From Glycine soja (Eukaryota > Streptophyta > Magnoliopsida > Fabales > Fabaceae): DNA of 64,000 nucleotides. The stretch covers positions 33,651,511 to 33,715,510 of the forward strand of contig NC_041016.1 in NCBI RefSeq assembly GCF_004193775.1, read 5' to 3'. Numbering within the stretch: position 1 is the stretch's first letter; each line of letters starts with the position of its first letter. Below the pieces are notes generated by a model. The model worked only from the letters and a program-made list of their open reading frames with translations. It ran no database searches and was not told the DNA's origin. The translations under genes were made by a program, and so were the position numbers. Of this stretch, positions 23,471 to 34,446 are shown piece by piece.

Positions 23471-24383
23471 CGAGGGAAACTAAAATAAATGTCAATCCTT
23501 GGCCCAAACCTCGTCATAAGCAATCATTTTAATATAAAACAAATTGATACAATAAATAGAGTTATTACATGTAGAGGCTACTAGAGACAACTAAAACATT
23601 ATATTATATTATTATTTTATTTATTATTGTTATAGGTTATAGATATAAATTTTTAAAAATATATACTTTATTTTGTTTGACAGTTTCAAATTTGAAAAGG
23701 CGGGACAATTTCAATAAATAAGACACGAGGTGTCTTTTTCTTCTGGTGAATTTTGTGTGAAGTGTTTGTCCTCCAGTTTTGTTATTTTTTGTGCGTCCTT
23801 GTTTTGATTTTAGTTTTGAATTGTTTCCCTCCAAAATGGCTTTATGCTCATTTTTTAAAATTTTCAGCCATTTTTTTGTTTTTTATTAGGTTCATTTTAC
23901 CATTTTTATGAATTTGTTTAAACATTAAAACTTGACTGTGATCATTTTTTTCTTTAAATAATAAAAAATAGAATTATTAAAATGATGGACCATTCTAATC
24001 CAACTTACTTTTTGGTAAACTTATAAAAGATAACTCGAAGGTTGGTCCACTTAAAATTAAAAAAAATAAAAAATATTTTTTATTAAAAAACATATATAAC
24101 ATAGGAAATAATATAACAAAACATGGAAATATGAAAAACAAACTATTGCATTAAAATAATGTCACAAAAATAAAAACAATTCAAGTTCTTATTGATAATT
24201 AAATCATGACACAAACAAAATATTAGGATAAAGCAAAGTGGGTTAACTGGGCTCAACACATGGTCAACATGGGGTGGCTTAGGTTCTAAGTGGGTTGATC
24301 AATTTTTTATTATTACCAAAGTGGGTTCATTTTTATCAACCTCACTTGGATCGGCCCAAACATGTGATGGGTCAGGTTGACTC
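23471..24383. other. Upstream region of the NAIP-like gene; no other gene seen
   Basis: This should hold the promoter and 5' UTR of the minus-strand gene. It is AT-rich with no convincing unique motif; an AATAAA-type run near 23556 is on the wrong side to be informative. Confidence 0.4.
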
Positions 24384-24392
24384 CTAGGTTTT

Positions 24393-24440
24393 GAGTGCTG
24401 CTAGGTGCACGCAGCAGTTTTGCTGGTGCACCCAGCAATT
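24393..24440 (+). repeat. Left terminal inverted repeat of the MULE-type element
   Basis: About 45 bases pair with the right terminus with a handful of mismatches: GAGTG[C/T]TGCTAGGTGC, then CAGCA, then TTGCTGGTGCACC. Confidence 0.85.
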
Positions 24441-25064
24441 GTTGTGAAAAGGCCATAATGCCTGTCACTAATTTAAAAAAAAAAAAAACGAAACCTCTCT
24501 CTCTCCTCGTGTTTGCACTTCTGCTTCTTCTTCTTTCGGATCAACTCTTCTTCTTCCTGCTTCTTCTTCATTCTTTGTGCGTCTTCTTCTTCATTCTTTG
24601 CGCGTCTTCTTTGTGCCTCTTCTTCCTCTTCGTTGAGGAGGTTGTCGTCATTGTTGCGGTGGTGCTGCGAGGAAGCTCCCACGAAGAGCAACGGTCGTCG
24701 AGGAGGTTAGCGCGTCCACCGTCGAGGTAAGCACCGTGAACCTTACCTTCTTTGGTCCAGTGTTGCCGGCGATGGCGAAAACCGCTATCAGAAATCGCTA
24801 GGAGCTTTACGGATCAAGTGATCCGTAAACTACTCAACATACTTTATGAATCACCTGACCCGTAAAACTCACAGTTTGATTTTAATTGAAAAATTGCCAA
24901 ATATTATTTAATACCTCTGAATGTATGCTAAATATTTGATAAATAGTGTCATGAATATCTACTGTTTCATACAAACTGCCATGAATGTATGCTAATTATT
25001 TGCTAAATACTTTATTTGATTTAATGCGAATATGTAATTGCCTTTTATGTGATTGCATACAAAT

Positions 25065-25478
25065 TCATTCCTTTAACTAAGTTTGACTAATATGATTGAT
25101 ATCCCTATAAGCCAACTTCCATGTGCTTCCATATAAGCCAACTTCCATGTACTTCCTTTAACTAAGTTATGACCAATATGATTGATATCCCTATAAGCCA
25201 ACTTCCATCTACTTCATATAAGCCAACTTCCATGTACTTCCTTTAACTAAGTTATGACCAATATGATTGATATCCCTACAAGCCAACTTCCATGTGCTTC
25301 ATATAAGCCAACTTCCATGTACTTCCTTTAACTAAGTTATGACCAATGTGATTGATATCCCAATAAGCCAACTTCCATGTGCTTCATATAAGCCAACTTT
25401 CATGTACTTCCTTTAACTAAGTTATGACCAATATGATTGATATCCCTATAAGCCAACTTCCATGTGCTTCATCTCAAC
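25065..25478. repeat. Tandem array of about five 85-bp units
   Basis: The word GATTGATATCC starts at 25094, 25180, 25265, 25350 and 25435, giving units of 86, 85, 85 and 85 bases. Each unit contains CTATAAGCCAACTTCCATGT twice in slightly different form, so the unit itself began as a shorter duplication. A stray piece recurs at about 26222-26260 (TATCCTTTAACTAAGTTATGACC). No coding capacity. It lies between the left terminus of the MULE-type element and its gene. Confidence 0.92.
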
Positions 25479-25626
25479 ATATCGAGGCACACAGTCAACA
25501 CCCAAGCAATCTGCAGCTTATTGTACCTAAATTCATATCTAACAATTTAATTAGAGGAGAACAACAATGAATAGAAATAGAAAATCCAAATTCTCCAGTT
25601 CAGGCATACAACTCAACAGGTATATA

Positions 25627-25645
25627 TAGATAGATAGATAGATGC
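25627..25645. repeat. (GATA)n microsatellite
   Basis: About four and a half GATA units. Confidence 0.9.
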
Positions 25646-27611
25646 AAATACTTGCAATTAATGGATTAAACTAGGAAATAGGAATTTGACATGATAGAAC
25701 TAGGAATTTGGCATGATGGTAGTTTGCTTAGAACCTCTGAGCCTGTATGTGAAGAAATGCATTTGGAATCATGAACCAACTATCCCAAAACCTTAAGTTA
25801 TTTAGAACTCTAAGCCACATGGTCAGCTATAATATAATATCACAAATGATGAACCAACTATTCCATACAAATGGTTTTATATCAAACACTTTCCATTTCA
25901 ATGCAAATTTTAGAGCAATAAGCATTTTGATCAAATCTGAAGAAGAAGAAAAATAGAAATATGGCAAAGCAGGTAAAGCAACTGAACCACGTCAAAAACA
26001 TATTGGAGTAAACATTAATTTTGGTCATACAACAATCACTTCAATAAATTTACCGTTTAAGTTTAAAAAAAATCACAACTTGCATGGGATATTAGAATGA
26101 ATCATAAAAACACTTGGTAAACTACTTAGTAGTTAATATTTCAATTAATATTGCTTGGGGCTCATAGTAATGCACTTCACTGCCAGTATTAGAAAAGAAA
26201 TAGCTCATAAAGGATAGAGTATCCTTTAACTAAGTTATGACCATGTACTTCCTTTATAGGTTGAACCAAACGAATAAGCATAAAGCTTGACCAGTCCACA
26301 TAAGTGAGACTTCTATTTGCCAAAAGATGAGGAGTTGCTTCCATTTCAAGAAGATTGATTTCTTCTTTCTTTGGCTTTGTTCATCTAATATCAATAATAT
26401 TAGGATCCATAATCAATTTCCATTCAATCATATAGTGTACTGAATAAAAAATAATCTGATAAAAGCCTAACATGTGTAGCCTTTCTTGACATGCCTTTCT
26501 TGAAAGCCTGACAGCTTGCGTGACTTTCAGTCAATGAAATTTGCGTTAGACCAATGAAATTTGAGTGAATGAAATGGGTGATTGAATTTGCGTTACTCAT
26601 TTGCAGATCATGGTTAGGACTAGAGGATTAGGTCGTGCCTTAGGTCAGGTTACTAGCAGAGGTGTGGGCAGAGGAGATCGTGATGATTCCGATGATGCTC
26701 CGCAGCGTCGACGGCCTACTGCATCCGCACAGAGGCAGCGAGTCGCTGTGACTGCAACACACGCTGAGCCAGTCATCCCTGCGCCAGATGTTCAGGATGA
26801 CCGGATGGAGGCACCAGCCGCTGTGGAGGACATTGTGGCAGACATTCCTGTGGACACAGGCGCAAAGGCTGCTGAGGACGCGCATGAGGGATTTCCGGGT
26901 GGTCCGAGCGACCCATCCGTGTTGACCCTGTATGCGGATCACGTTGCTTGCAGCGTATGGACGGGAGAGGTATTTATACTATTTATTTTTAGTTACTTGT
27001 AATTAGTTTTCCTTTAAATGATGATTTTAACGAATTTTGCGTTCCTTTATACTTCAATTCAGGACGCTCCTGAATTGAAGCTATCCTCTCATGGGAGGAA
27101 GGTCCACAGTTTAGGCACGCCTATCCCTGCCATTGAGGGACTTGTTGCTGGTACATGACTAAGTCCTCTTATTGCGTGTTCGGTAGACACCAACGATCGG
27201 GGACTTTTGTCCGCGTTTGTGGAGCGGTGGCACCGAGAGACGTCTAATTTCCATCTCCAGGTGGGAGAGCTCACCATCACATTGGACGATGTCTCCTCGC
27301 TTCTCCATCTTCCCGTGATTGGCGACTTACACACTTTTGAGCCCTTGCACGTGGACGATGCGGTTCAAATGCTGGTGGACTTGTTGATGGTCTCTCCAGA
27401 GTTTGTTAGGGCTGAGACAGCCCAGTGTCACGGACCGTATGTACGCTTGCAATGGGTACGTGATATATATGAGCGCCGATGCTAGGCAGGTCATTGGACA
27501 ACTGCGGCTCGCGCATATCTTCTTCACCTTCTGGGTTGTGTGACATCCTGGAATTTCTACCCGGAATTTTGTAAGCATTCCATTTAAATAATTATATAAA
27601 TATATATTATT

Positions 27612-27613
<2 letters not shown>

Positions 27614-27698
<85 letters not shown>
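27614..27698. repeat. Compound (GT)n(TA)n microsatellite
   Basis: A short GT run is followed by about 35 TA dinucleotides. Confidence 0.97.
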
Positions 27699-27699
<1 letters not shown>

Positions 27700-29977
27700 T
27701 TGGTAGAAGTATGTACATTGGGGGAGAAATACGCGGGTTAGACTAATTAACGAAGGGTAACCCATAACTGGACGAATATAGATTAATTCGTAATTAATTA
27801 GTCTAAAAATTATTGTTTTGCGTGCAACTTATAATTAAACAAAACCAACCTCTGAACCACGCTTAGGGTCTCATTCTAAGTGTTTTGATATATATTGCCT
27901 ACTTTCGAAAACGGGCCCCGACGGGTGCAAAAAAACGCGAAGGACTGGAATCAGAGAGGTGGCACACAAACCGAGGCAGGATTTCAGCATCCAAAAAGGT
28001 CCAGTTTTTTTTTCTTCTTTTATAGCTGAGTATGTGGTCAAATCAAAGGAAAAGGTGAGCCCTTTTTGCTCCAATCAAAAAGGGACATGTGGATTTGCTT
28101 TTTGGAAAGAAAATGAAAAAGAAGAAAAATCATTTTTTTATAAAAAGCCAAATCTTCTCTCTCCTTCTCCAGAAACTTCCAGCAGCCCTTCTTTCTCCCT
28201 CCATGTTGCTTTTCTTCCTCTTCTTATCCACCATTGTTGTCTCTTTTGAAGCTCCAAATTCCTCTTCATTTCCACACCAAATTGCAAGGAAAAGCTATTT
28301 TCGGAGTCTAGGAGCCTACCTCTACCTCGTGGGACCTTCAATTTCAGGTAAGGGTGAACTTCTTCTCTCTTGAAATCTGGGGGTGTTGGGTTTTGGGAGC
28401 TATAATGGGTAGTTCTACTAGGTTATTGCTTTAGGGTAGTTGTTTGTGAAGGAAATTGTTGTAATTATGCTAAACTTGACATGTTTGATGTAAGAAAAAC
28501 TACGCATGTTGATTAAGGGTTTAATAATGATGCTTTGAGATATATGTATGCTTAAAAGGTAGATAGAAAATTGGTAGAGAGGATGGGGAGAGTTAACTTA
28601 GAGTTGAATGTGAGAATGGTAGTGTTGTAGGTGGAAAAGTGTGAGATTTTGAGGGTTAAAAAGCCAAATTTGGGGTTAGTGGAAATTGGATTCTAAAGTG
28701 AGTTGATTCTAGTTTAGAATTTCAATTAGGACTTGTAGGAAAGCTTGGTCAGAGCAAATGAGGAAAATGAGTGACAAATGTGAAAGAAAAGAGCCATTTA
28801 TAGTGTAAATTGAGTGTTGAGAGGTCAAATTTTGAATAGGTGGAGATTTTACCTTAAAATCAGTTTGAGCAAGTCTAATTCAATGTTATAGACTTGATTG
28901 AGATGAGAGTTTACCCCAAAATTACCCAATTCTCATTTTCACTTTTCAAACCTTGAAAATTCACTAAATTTGGTGGGTTTTGGATACCTATGTTTTGCTT
29001 TACCTTGGTTTGAAGTTTGTTTTTGGTTTGAACATGATTCATACATGGTTTAGGACTTGTAGGATCCAATTTGAGTGGAATTGGATGCATGTAAGCTAGA
29101 TTTCGAAAATCTGCAAAATTATGCAGAAAAGGCTGTCCAATTGTGCATCAAATCTGCCAATTATGCCGAAAAAAATGATTGTGTAGTGTTGGTTTCTGCT
29201 GTCACGGGAAAGGTAGTATATCTTGCATTCTAGACATTCTTTAGCAGATCCCAACGGTCAAAACTTAGATTTCTGTATTAGGAACCCTCAGTTAAAATTT
29301 CAAGGCGATCCAATGGTTAACGAATCGGAACGAAGAGGATTTTACTGAGGTATGTGGGTAGGAAAAACTCTGTGGAATTTGAATGAATCTTGTGTAAAGA
29401 TTTTTTGCCTTCACTCTGTTTTTAAGGTAGTTTCATGAAAAATGGAATTGAATTGTTTGGATATTGTGAAAGCTTGGAGAGGTTGATGGGGACCCGGTGA
29501 TGAGAGGAACGAGGAGAAGGCTACGTACGTGTACGTGAGCTAAATTTAAAGGTGGGCAACTGGGGATGGTATGCTTATGCCTGGGCCTGTGGAAGGGGGA
29601 TATTTGTTTTGCGCCATCACTCGATCGCCACCTAGTACCACATGTGACGGGTGCCCCATAATCCAATAAGCTTGGTGTGAGAAAGCGTGGAAGAGTCAGT
29701 CTTCCTACTTTTATTTGTTGACCACAGAGTGGTACCTGAAGATATGTCGCGAGGGTCAGGAGACCTTGGGGACGTCAGGTGGGGTGCTATTGCCCAAAAC
29801 CAAGCTTGGCCAATCCCGACCCAACCCGGGCATAGTCAGCCAGTGAGAACCTGTGACGTACCTAAACAGGCGAGCTCCTGACAGTCGACCAATAAAAGAA
29901 CAAAAGTCCACGAAGCAAGGAGGCTTGTGTGGCGGCTGACCAGCTATTTATCTTGGGTGTTATATGAAAAATACCCT

Positions 29978-30283
29978 CTGGTAATCGATTACCAATTGTG
30001 TGTAATCGATTACAGGGTCTAAAAATTGAAACAGGACGTTCAGTAGCCTCTGGTAATCGATTACCAATTGTGTGTAATCGATTACACAGTGTTATATGCT
30101 ACTGGTAATCGATTACCAATTGTGTGTAATCGATTACACAATGTTATATGCTACTGGTAATCGATTACCATTTATGTGTAATCGATTACACAATGTAACT
30201 TTCAGGTTCCAATGTGCAAAGGCTGTTGTAATTCGTTTTTGGGCACTGGTAATCGATTACATACTTTGACAATCGATTACCAG
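29978..30283. repeat. Array of ATCGATTAC palindromes
   Basis: Five pairs of perfect or near-perfect palindromes, CTGGTAATCGATTACCA followed about 8 bases later by TGTAATCGATTACA, begin at about 29978, 30050, 30102, 30152 and 30245 (the last with reversed order). The central three pairs are spaced 50-52 bases and embedded in GTTATATGCTACTGG repeats. I recognise this word as common in soybean LTR retrotransposons. The array lies just upstream of the ORF at 30412. Confidence 0.9.
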
Positions 30284-30411
30284 AGAGGAAATCTTTTGAC
30301 AAAGACATTTTGACTGTGCGTAGCCGTTATGGGACGCATTGTATTGTTACCTGTGTAGTAGATTTCTTGTGAAAGAGTCTACCCTCCTTCTTTTATCTCT
30401 TGTAGATCACG

Positions 30412-30843
30412 ATGGCAACGCAGTTAATCCATGATCGTGTCGTGATGGAGTGCCTAGAGGGTGTTTGGGAGACCCTCGAAGGTAATGAGAGGTGCCGATT
30501 CCGTGGCACAATTCGACTTACTGCTACTTCGCTAGTACATCCGGAGCAACCCGCACGCACACTTCAGCAGCCTGTGGAGTGGATACTACCTACACCTACT
30601 CCATATCGACCAGTTGAGCCGGTTCCAGTGATAGAGGTGTCATCCTCTGAAGAGGATCTTGACGAGAACCTAGAGGAGTTACCTCCTGAACCTGCTATGG
30701 ATGCCCCTGACTTACCAGAGGATGATGAGGACCCGCTCTCTGATGTTGATTCTCCAGAGGATTTTATGTCAGCATTTGAGGCAGACTCTACAGAGGAGAG
30801 TGGCCCTAGAGGGACAGTGAATAGTGACGACTCTTCATCATAG
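30412..30843 (+). CDS. Intact 143-codon acidic ORF of an LTR-type element, function unknown
   Basis: The ATG at 30412 follows ...TCTCTTGTAGATCACG, which looks like a 3' splice acceptor. The protein has a folded-looking N-terminal half (residues 1-75: VVMECLEGVWETLEG, CRFRGTIRLTATSLVHP, LQQPVEWILPTPTP) and a strongly acidic, Pro/Ser-rich C-terminal half ending in DDSSS. It has no zinc knuckle, protease or polymerase motif. I believe similar small acidic ORFs occur in soybean LTR-type repeats but cannot name a family. Codon use, intact frame and surrounding noncoding sequence support a real element gene rather than chance. It could act as an accessory factor of a non-autonomous element; this is speculation. 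Confidence 0.6.
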   Translation: MATQLIHDRVVMECLEGVWETLEGNERCRFRGTIRLTATSLVHPEQPARTLQQPVEWILPTPTPYRPVEPVPVIEVSSSEEDLDENLEELPPEPAMDAPDLPEDDEDPLSDVDSPEDFMSAFEADSTEESGPRGTVNSDDSSS

Positions 30844-31344
30844 CAGACAACTCCTTAGATTAGGCGTACATACTTTTTGTGGGTGGGTGTATCTAGTTCA
30901 GACTGCTAGGTTTACTCTTTTGATTTTTGGATGGGTAGACCTCTTGTATAGAAAATTTTGATGATTGTATATATTGTGGTTGAAGCCACCACAATTGTTA
31001 CCTTTGCTCTGGATGTCACTGTGCTATTTTGCAAACTCCCATATTTTGGACAGTTTTTGATGATGGAAACAATTATGTTTCATCTTGTTATTTGAAAAAT
31101 AAATGTTAACGAACTTTATTTGAAAAGAGTTTACCGACCGCACCTTATTATTTCTCACGTGACCACCTAAAATGATGGCTGATATATTTTTGAAAGAGAA
31201 AAATAGTTTGGAGGTTATGAGTGATCAGAAAGAAATGAATCCGAATAGAGTTGTGAACTGACCATTCAGGACTCTATAGTGATAATTTTCCTTCTGAAAT
31301 TAATTACTGTGAAATGAATAACAGTGCAAAAATTATTTTTTTTC
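30844..31344. other. Downstream part of the LTR-like insertion, no gene seen
   Basis: AT-rich 3' sequence of the acidic ORF, possibly its 3' UTR and LTR end. No coding frame. Confidence 0.4.
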
Positions 31345-32381
31345 CCATGGTGCATCTATGAGCCACAACTGACAGCTTGGCGGTTACATCACACTGTTGT
31401 AGGTAACAAATATGTTTTTTATTCGTTCAGCCTCAACAATGTTCAACTTTAAATTTTGTTACACTTTCATTATTAATGTTTATAATTTTGATGTTACATC
31501 TGTAGTGCTGGATTTATGAGCACTTTCTGTCGGTCGCGGACTCCACTGCTGATCAGGAGTACGACGAGGATTCTCCGCGTGCGTGTAGGTGGATTGCGAC
31601 CAAGAAGATTGTGAAGAGAATTCGTATGCCGGCGTACAGGGAGCGCCTGGATCGACTCCAGATTCCGAATGTCTGTTGGATCCCTTATGGGGAGCACCGA
31701 GAGGTCCGGGACTTCCATGTCAGATCATGCTATTCCGGTCTCTTGCGCTGGGGGCCTGTTGCTATTTATTACCGACCGGAGAGGGTCGTGCGGCAGTTTG
31801 GCTACACGCAGACCATTCCTGCTCCTCCTGTCGATTCATGAGTCTCGTATGATGATATACATGACAGGTGGATGCACTACAAGGATCATATCATTCCAGC
31901 AGGTGATGTGTGCGTTGTGCCAGGCCAGTGTTCCAGTGACTACATGGACTGGTTCTTCCGCATCTCCCATCCTTTCATGACACCAGGCCACACATTAGAT
32001 CCTCTGCCTCATGGTCACGCCCCGCAGCCCCAAGTCGTCCCTCAGGCCCCGCAGACGGATATCCCTCGCGTGCCGGAGCCAGGAGCATCGTCGACATCTG
32101 CGGAGGAGCCTAGACATGCAGTGGTAAGTAATACTAATAATTTACGTCATTTACCTCAATATTTGCATAATAATTTGTGTAATTAGTTTGTTTTGTATGT
32201 AACAGGAAGTTTGTGATGACATTGCTGAGAGGTTGGAGCGCCATCTGATTCTAGGGGTGGTCACGCCTGGCTCATCGACAATGAGGTGATCGAAAAATGC
32301 CTCAGGTTGGCCAGGAGTGTGACATAGGACCATCTTGTATATGTTAGGTCTAGACGCAGGCGGCGCACGGATCAGGCATAG

Positions 32382-33310
32382 TTTATGTACATATTTTATA
32401 TTGATATTCCATGTATATACAGATATTGTACATGCACTCATTTCATGAGTATTGTTGGTTTTATTTATTTTCATTAGTAATGTTAGTTTTATTTATTTTC
32501 ATTGATTGTGTATTCCATTTGTGTCTATATACACGCGTGTTATTAAAATGGTCTAGTTAACTTAGTTATAGTATATGCAAATTATTATAAATGGTCTAGT
32601 TAACTTAGTTTACCAACTAATAAAAAATAATTTGAAATATAACTTTAAATATAATTGAAATAAAGAAGTTGAAAAGGGTGTAAAAAAAAATTAAACAAAA
32701 AATGGACATCATCCGTTATCTAAGATCCTTATTTTATATAACGTACTAATATTTTTAAATTCTCTTATAATTACTATTTTCCCACTTATACTAATGATCA
32801 TGTAAAAAAATGTATTATAAAGTAGTTAGTATTTTAATTTTTAATATAATACTAATTTTTTTATATTCTTTATAATATTAATGATATGATTAATTCTTTA
32901 TAATATTATCTTTTATGCATTTATTGATTTTTATTAATATGTATAAAATAACCTTAAACAATAATTATAATGGGATTGAGTAAGTATTTTAATATCATCT
33001 TCTAAACAAATTTATTTTAAAAAAATATATTAAAAAATTAATTATTTATAATAAATCAATATTTATAAATATATTATAATTAATAAAATAAATAAATATA
33101 TTTAATTATATTATAAATAAATATGTTGTATCTTTAAAGTATATTATAATTATTTTTCCTCTTACAGATTAAGTTGATCTGGAAGTCTCTTACGGATCAA
33201 GTTACGGATCAACTTGATCCGTAGGAGGAAAATCAAGCAAGGGCAATTTTGCCATTTTATTAGAATACTAGGTGCACCAGCAATAATGCTGGGCGCACCT
33301 AGCAACACTC
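32382..33310. other. AT-rich 3' part of the MULE-type element and right terminus
   Basis: After the PMD stop there is about 800 bases of very AT-rich sequence without genes. TACGGATCAA/TTGATCCGTA words follow at 33190-33225, then the right terminal inverted repeat at about 33265-33310. Confidence 0.6.
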
Positions 33311-33414
33311 CTAGGTTTTTCACTTTGATGGTTCTAAAAAAATTTCTTTATTGCTCATATTCTTCCTTCCAAATGCCAACAATCAATTTTTGTTACTGTG
33401 TTTAAAAAGATAAA

Positions 33415-34343
33415 GGTTTAATTGTAAATTTAGTCTCCATATTTATCTTAGCTCACGAATTTGGTCCCCATGTAATTTAATTTACCAATTGAGTCCCTCA
33501 TATTTTTGCAATCATGTTATTTTAGTCCTCAACCTCGAAATTAAATGTTGATTGTTAATTGCTTACATTGACTACCACAAGTCACGTTTTTATTTGACGT
33601 TATTTTGGTGCACAAAATTAACCCTCATCGGTAATTTTTATTTTACCTCCTTGTGGCGATTATGGGTTTGGATTTTCAATGTTCCACTCATTTCCATTTC
33701 TTCATATATGCTAAAGCTTAAATGATTTAGTTTTTGTTTTATTTTATTTTTACAAGTTCTTGAAGAGATTTTACTCTCTGAAGTTTGGTGTAAATTTTTT
33801 TGTTTGCTTGTTGTTGTCACTGAACTTACACCAATGAGTTCTTTGTGTGGGAAAAGTACAAATAGTTGGTGCTTTGAAGATCCCACAAGGATTTCAAATC
33901 CCACTTGACCAAGTGGTTGCAATTACATGAACCGTTGGGTGCTGGTTTGGTGTGAAAATTAGAACCCTGTTTGAATTGCATTTTGGAGAACTTCAATTCT
34001 TAAATGATTTAACATTTGGAAATTGGAATGGACCTTTGGGAGTTTTGGGTGAAACTTGGGTATGATGTGCACATGATACGAAGCATTTCTTATCTTGTTG
34101 ATTGATTTCAAAGCTTTTGGAGTGAGTAAAGTTGAAGAGTGTTGTGGCACCAAAATAATGTCTAATAAAAATGTGACATGTGATGGTCAATGTAAGTAAT
34201 TAATAGTCAACATCTAATTTTGGGATTGGGGACTAAAATAACGAGATTGTAAAAAAATGGGAGACTCAATTGGTGACTTAAATTACACGGGAACCAAATT
34301 TATGAGCTGATATAAATATGGAGACTAAATTTGCAATTAAAAC
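33415..34343. mobile_element. Inverted-repeat element of about 930 bp, termini about 140 bp
   Basis: The left end (GGTTTAATTG[T]AAATTTAGTC, TATTTATCTTAGCTCACGAA, ACCAATTGAGTC, TTATTTTAGTCC) is mirrored by the right end (GACTAAATTTGCAATTAAAAC and partners) over roughly 140 bases with about 15 percent mismatch. The middle (33560-34190) has no convincing gene. No target-site duplication could be picked out next to the outermost paired bases. It is probably a MITE or non-autonomous DNA transposon. Confidence 0.75.
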
Positions 34344-34446
34344 TAGATTCCACAGCAAAATATTTTTTGTAGTTTTAAATTTTTTTTATAATGTTATTTT
34401 ATTATGTAGTATTATTACCCAAGTAATAATTTAGTATGATGTAGAA

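Larger units (their letters stand above)
27539..31330 (+). mobile_element. Chromovirus-LTR-like insertion inside the PMD gene
   Basis: The block begins TGTGACATCCTGGAATTTCTACCCGG, the style of start seen in legume Del/Tekay-type LTRs, exactly where the PMD reading frame breaks off (after HLLGC). It contains a (GT)n(TA)n tract, a series of ATCGATTAC palindromes and one intact ORF. PMD sequence resumes near 31345. No gag or pol is present, so it is either a very long solo LTR or a non-autonomous element. The right end near 31330 (...GTGAAATGAATAACA) is a guess and no target-site duplication was found; PMD sequence missing at the junction points to an accompanying deletion. Confidence 0.55.
26610..32381 (+). 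pseudogene. Plant mobile domain (PMD, MAIN/MAIL-like) gene, split by an insertion
   Basis: Exon-like blocks: 26610-26969, 27063-27538, about 31345-31402, 31506-32123 and 32206-32381, with GT-AG borders at 26970/27062, 31403/31505 and 32124/32205. Recognisable PMD blocks are LSAFVERWHRETSNFHLQVG, GELTITLDDVSSLLHLPVIG, GHWTTAARAYLLHLLGC, CWIYEHFLSV, LRWGPVAIYYRPERVVRQFG and AGDVCVVPGQCSSDYMDWFF; the end reads VRSRRRRRTDQA then TAG. PMD proteins of the MAIN/MAIL type act in the plant nucleus in silencing and genome stability, and transposon-borne relatives are common. This copy has in-frame stops (about 27159, 27485, 31402, 31839) and a 3.8 kb insertion at 27539 that also removed roughly 50 codons. 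The ATG at 26610 follows TTGCAG, a possible leader-intron acceptor. Confidence 0.88.
24393..33310 (+). mobile_element. 8.9 kb MULE-type element carrying a plant-mobile-domain gene
   Basis: Perfect 9-bp direct repeats CTAGGTTTT flank the element (24384-24392 and 33311-33319). The termini are inverted repeats: left GAGTGCTGCTAGGTGCACGC, right complement GAGTGTTGCTAGGTGCGCCC, with further pairing through TTGCTGGTGCACC. Subterminal TACGGATCAA/TTGATCCGTA words occur at both ends (24811-24870 and 33190-33225). Inside are an 85-bp tandem repeat, a plant-mobile-domain pseudogene and a later LTR-type insertion. No MULE transposase was seen, so movement would have depended on a transposase elsewhere. 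The two ends still match well, so insertion is not ancient. Confidence 0.85.

Noticed and set aside
24395..24730. Leu/Phe/Ser-rich open frame at the left end of the MULE
   Set aside because: Low-complexity CTTCTT sequence read in several frames; overlaps the terminal inverted repeat.
25065..25478. Possible CRISPR-like array
   Set aside because: Units are contiguous 85-bp tandem repeats without variable spacers, in a plant nuclear sequence.
27959..28373. Open frames with hydrophobic stretches near 28.1-28.3 kb
   Set aside because: Short, overlapping on both strands, pyrimidine-rich and within the LTR-like insertion; no domain recognised.
29978..30283. Possible CRISPR-like array of palindromes
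   Set aside because: Inter-repeat sequence is itself repeated and short; setting is an LTR-type element.
30412..30843. Acidic ORF as a host gene
   Set aside because: It lies inside an LTR-type insertion that splits a transposon-borne pseudogene; an element origin is more likely.
33638..34190. Open frames inside the inverted-repeat element
   Set aside because: No conserved content and no codon bias; not a transposase.
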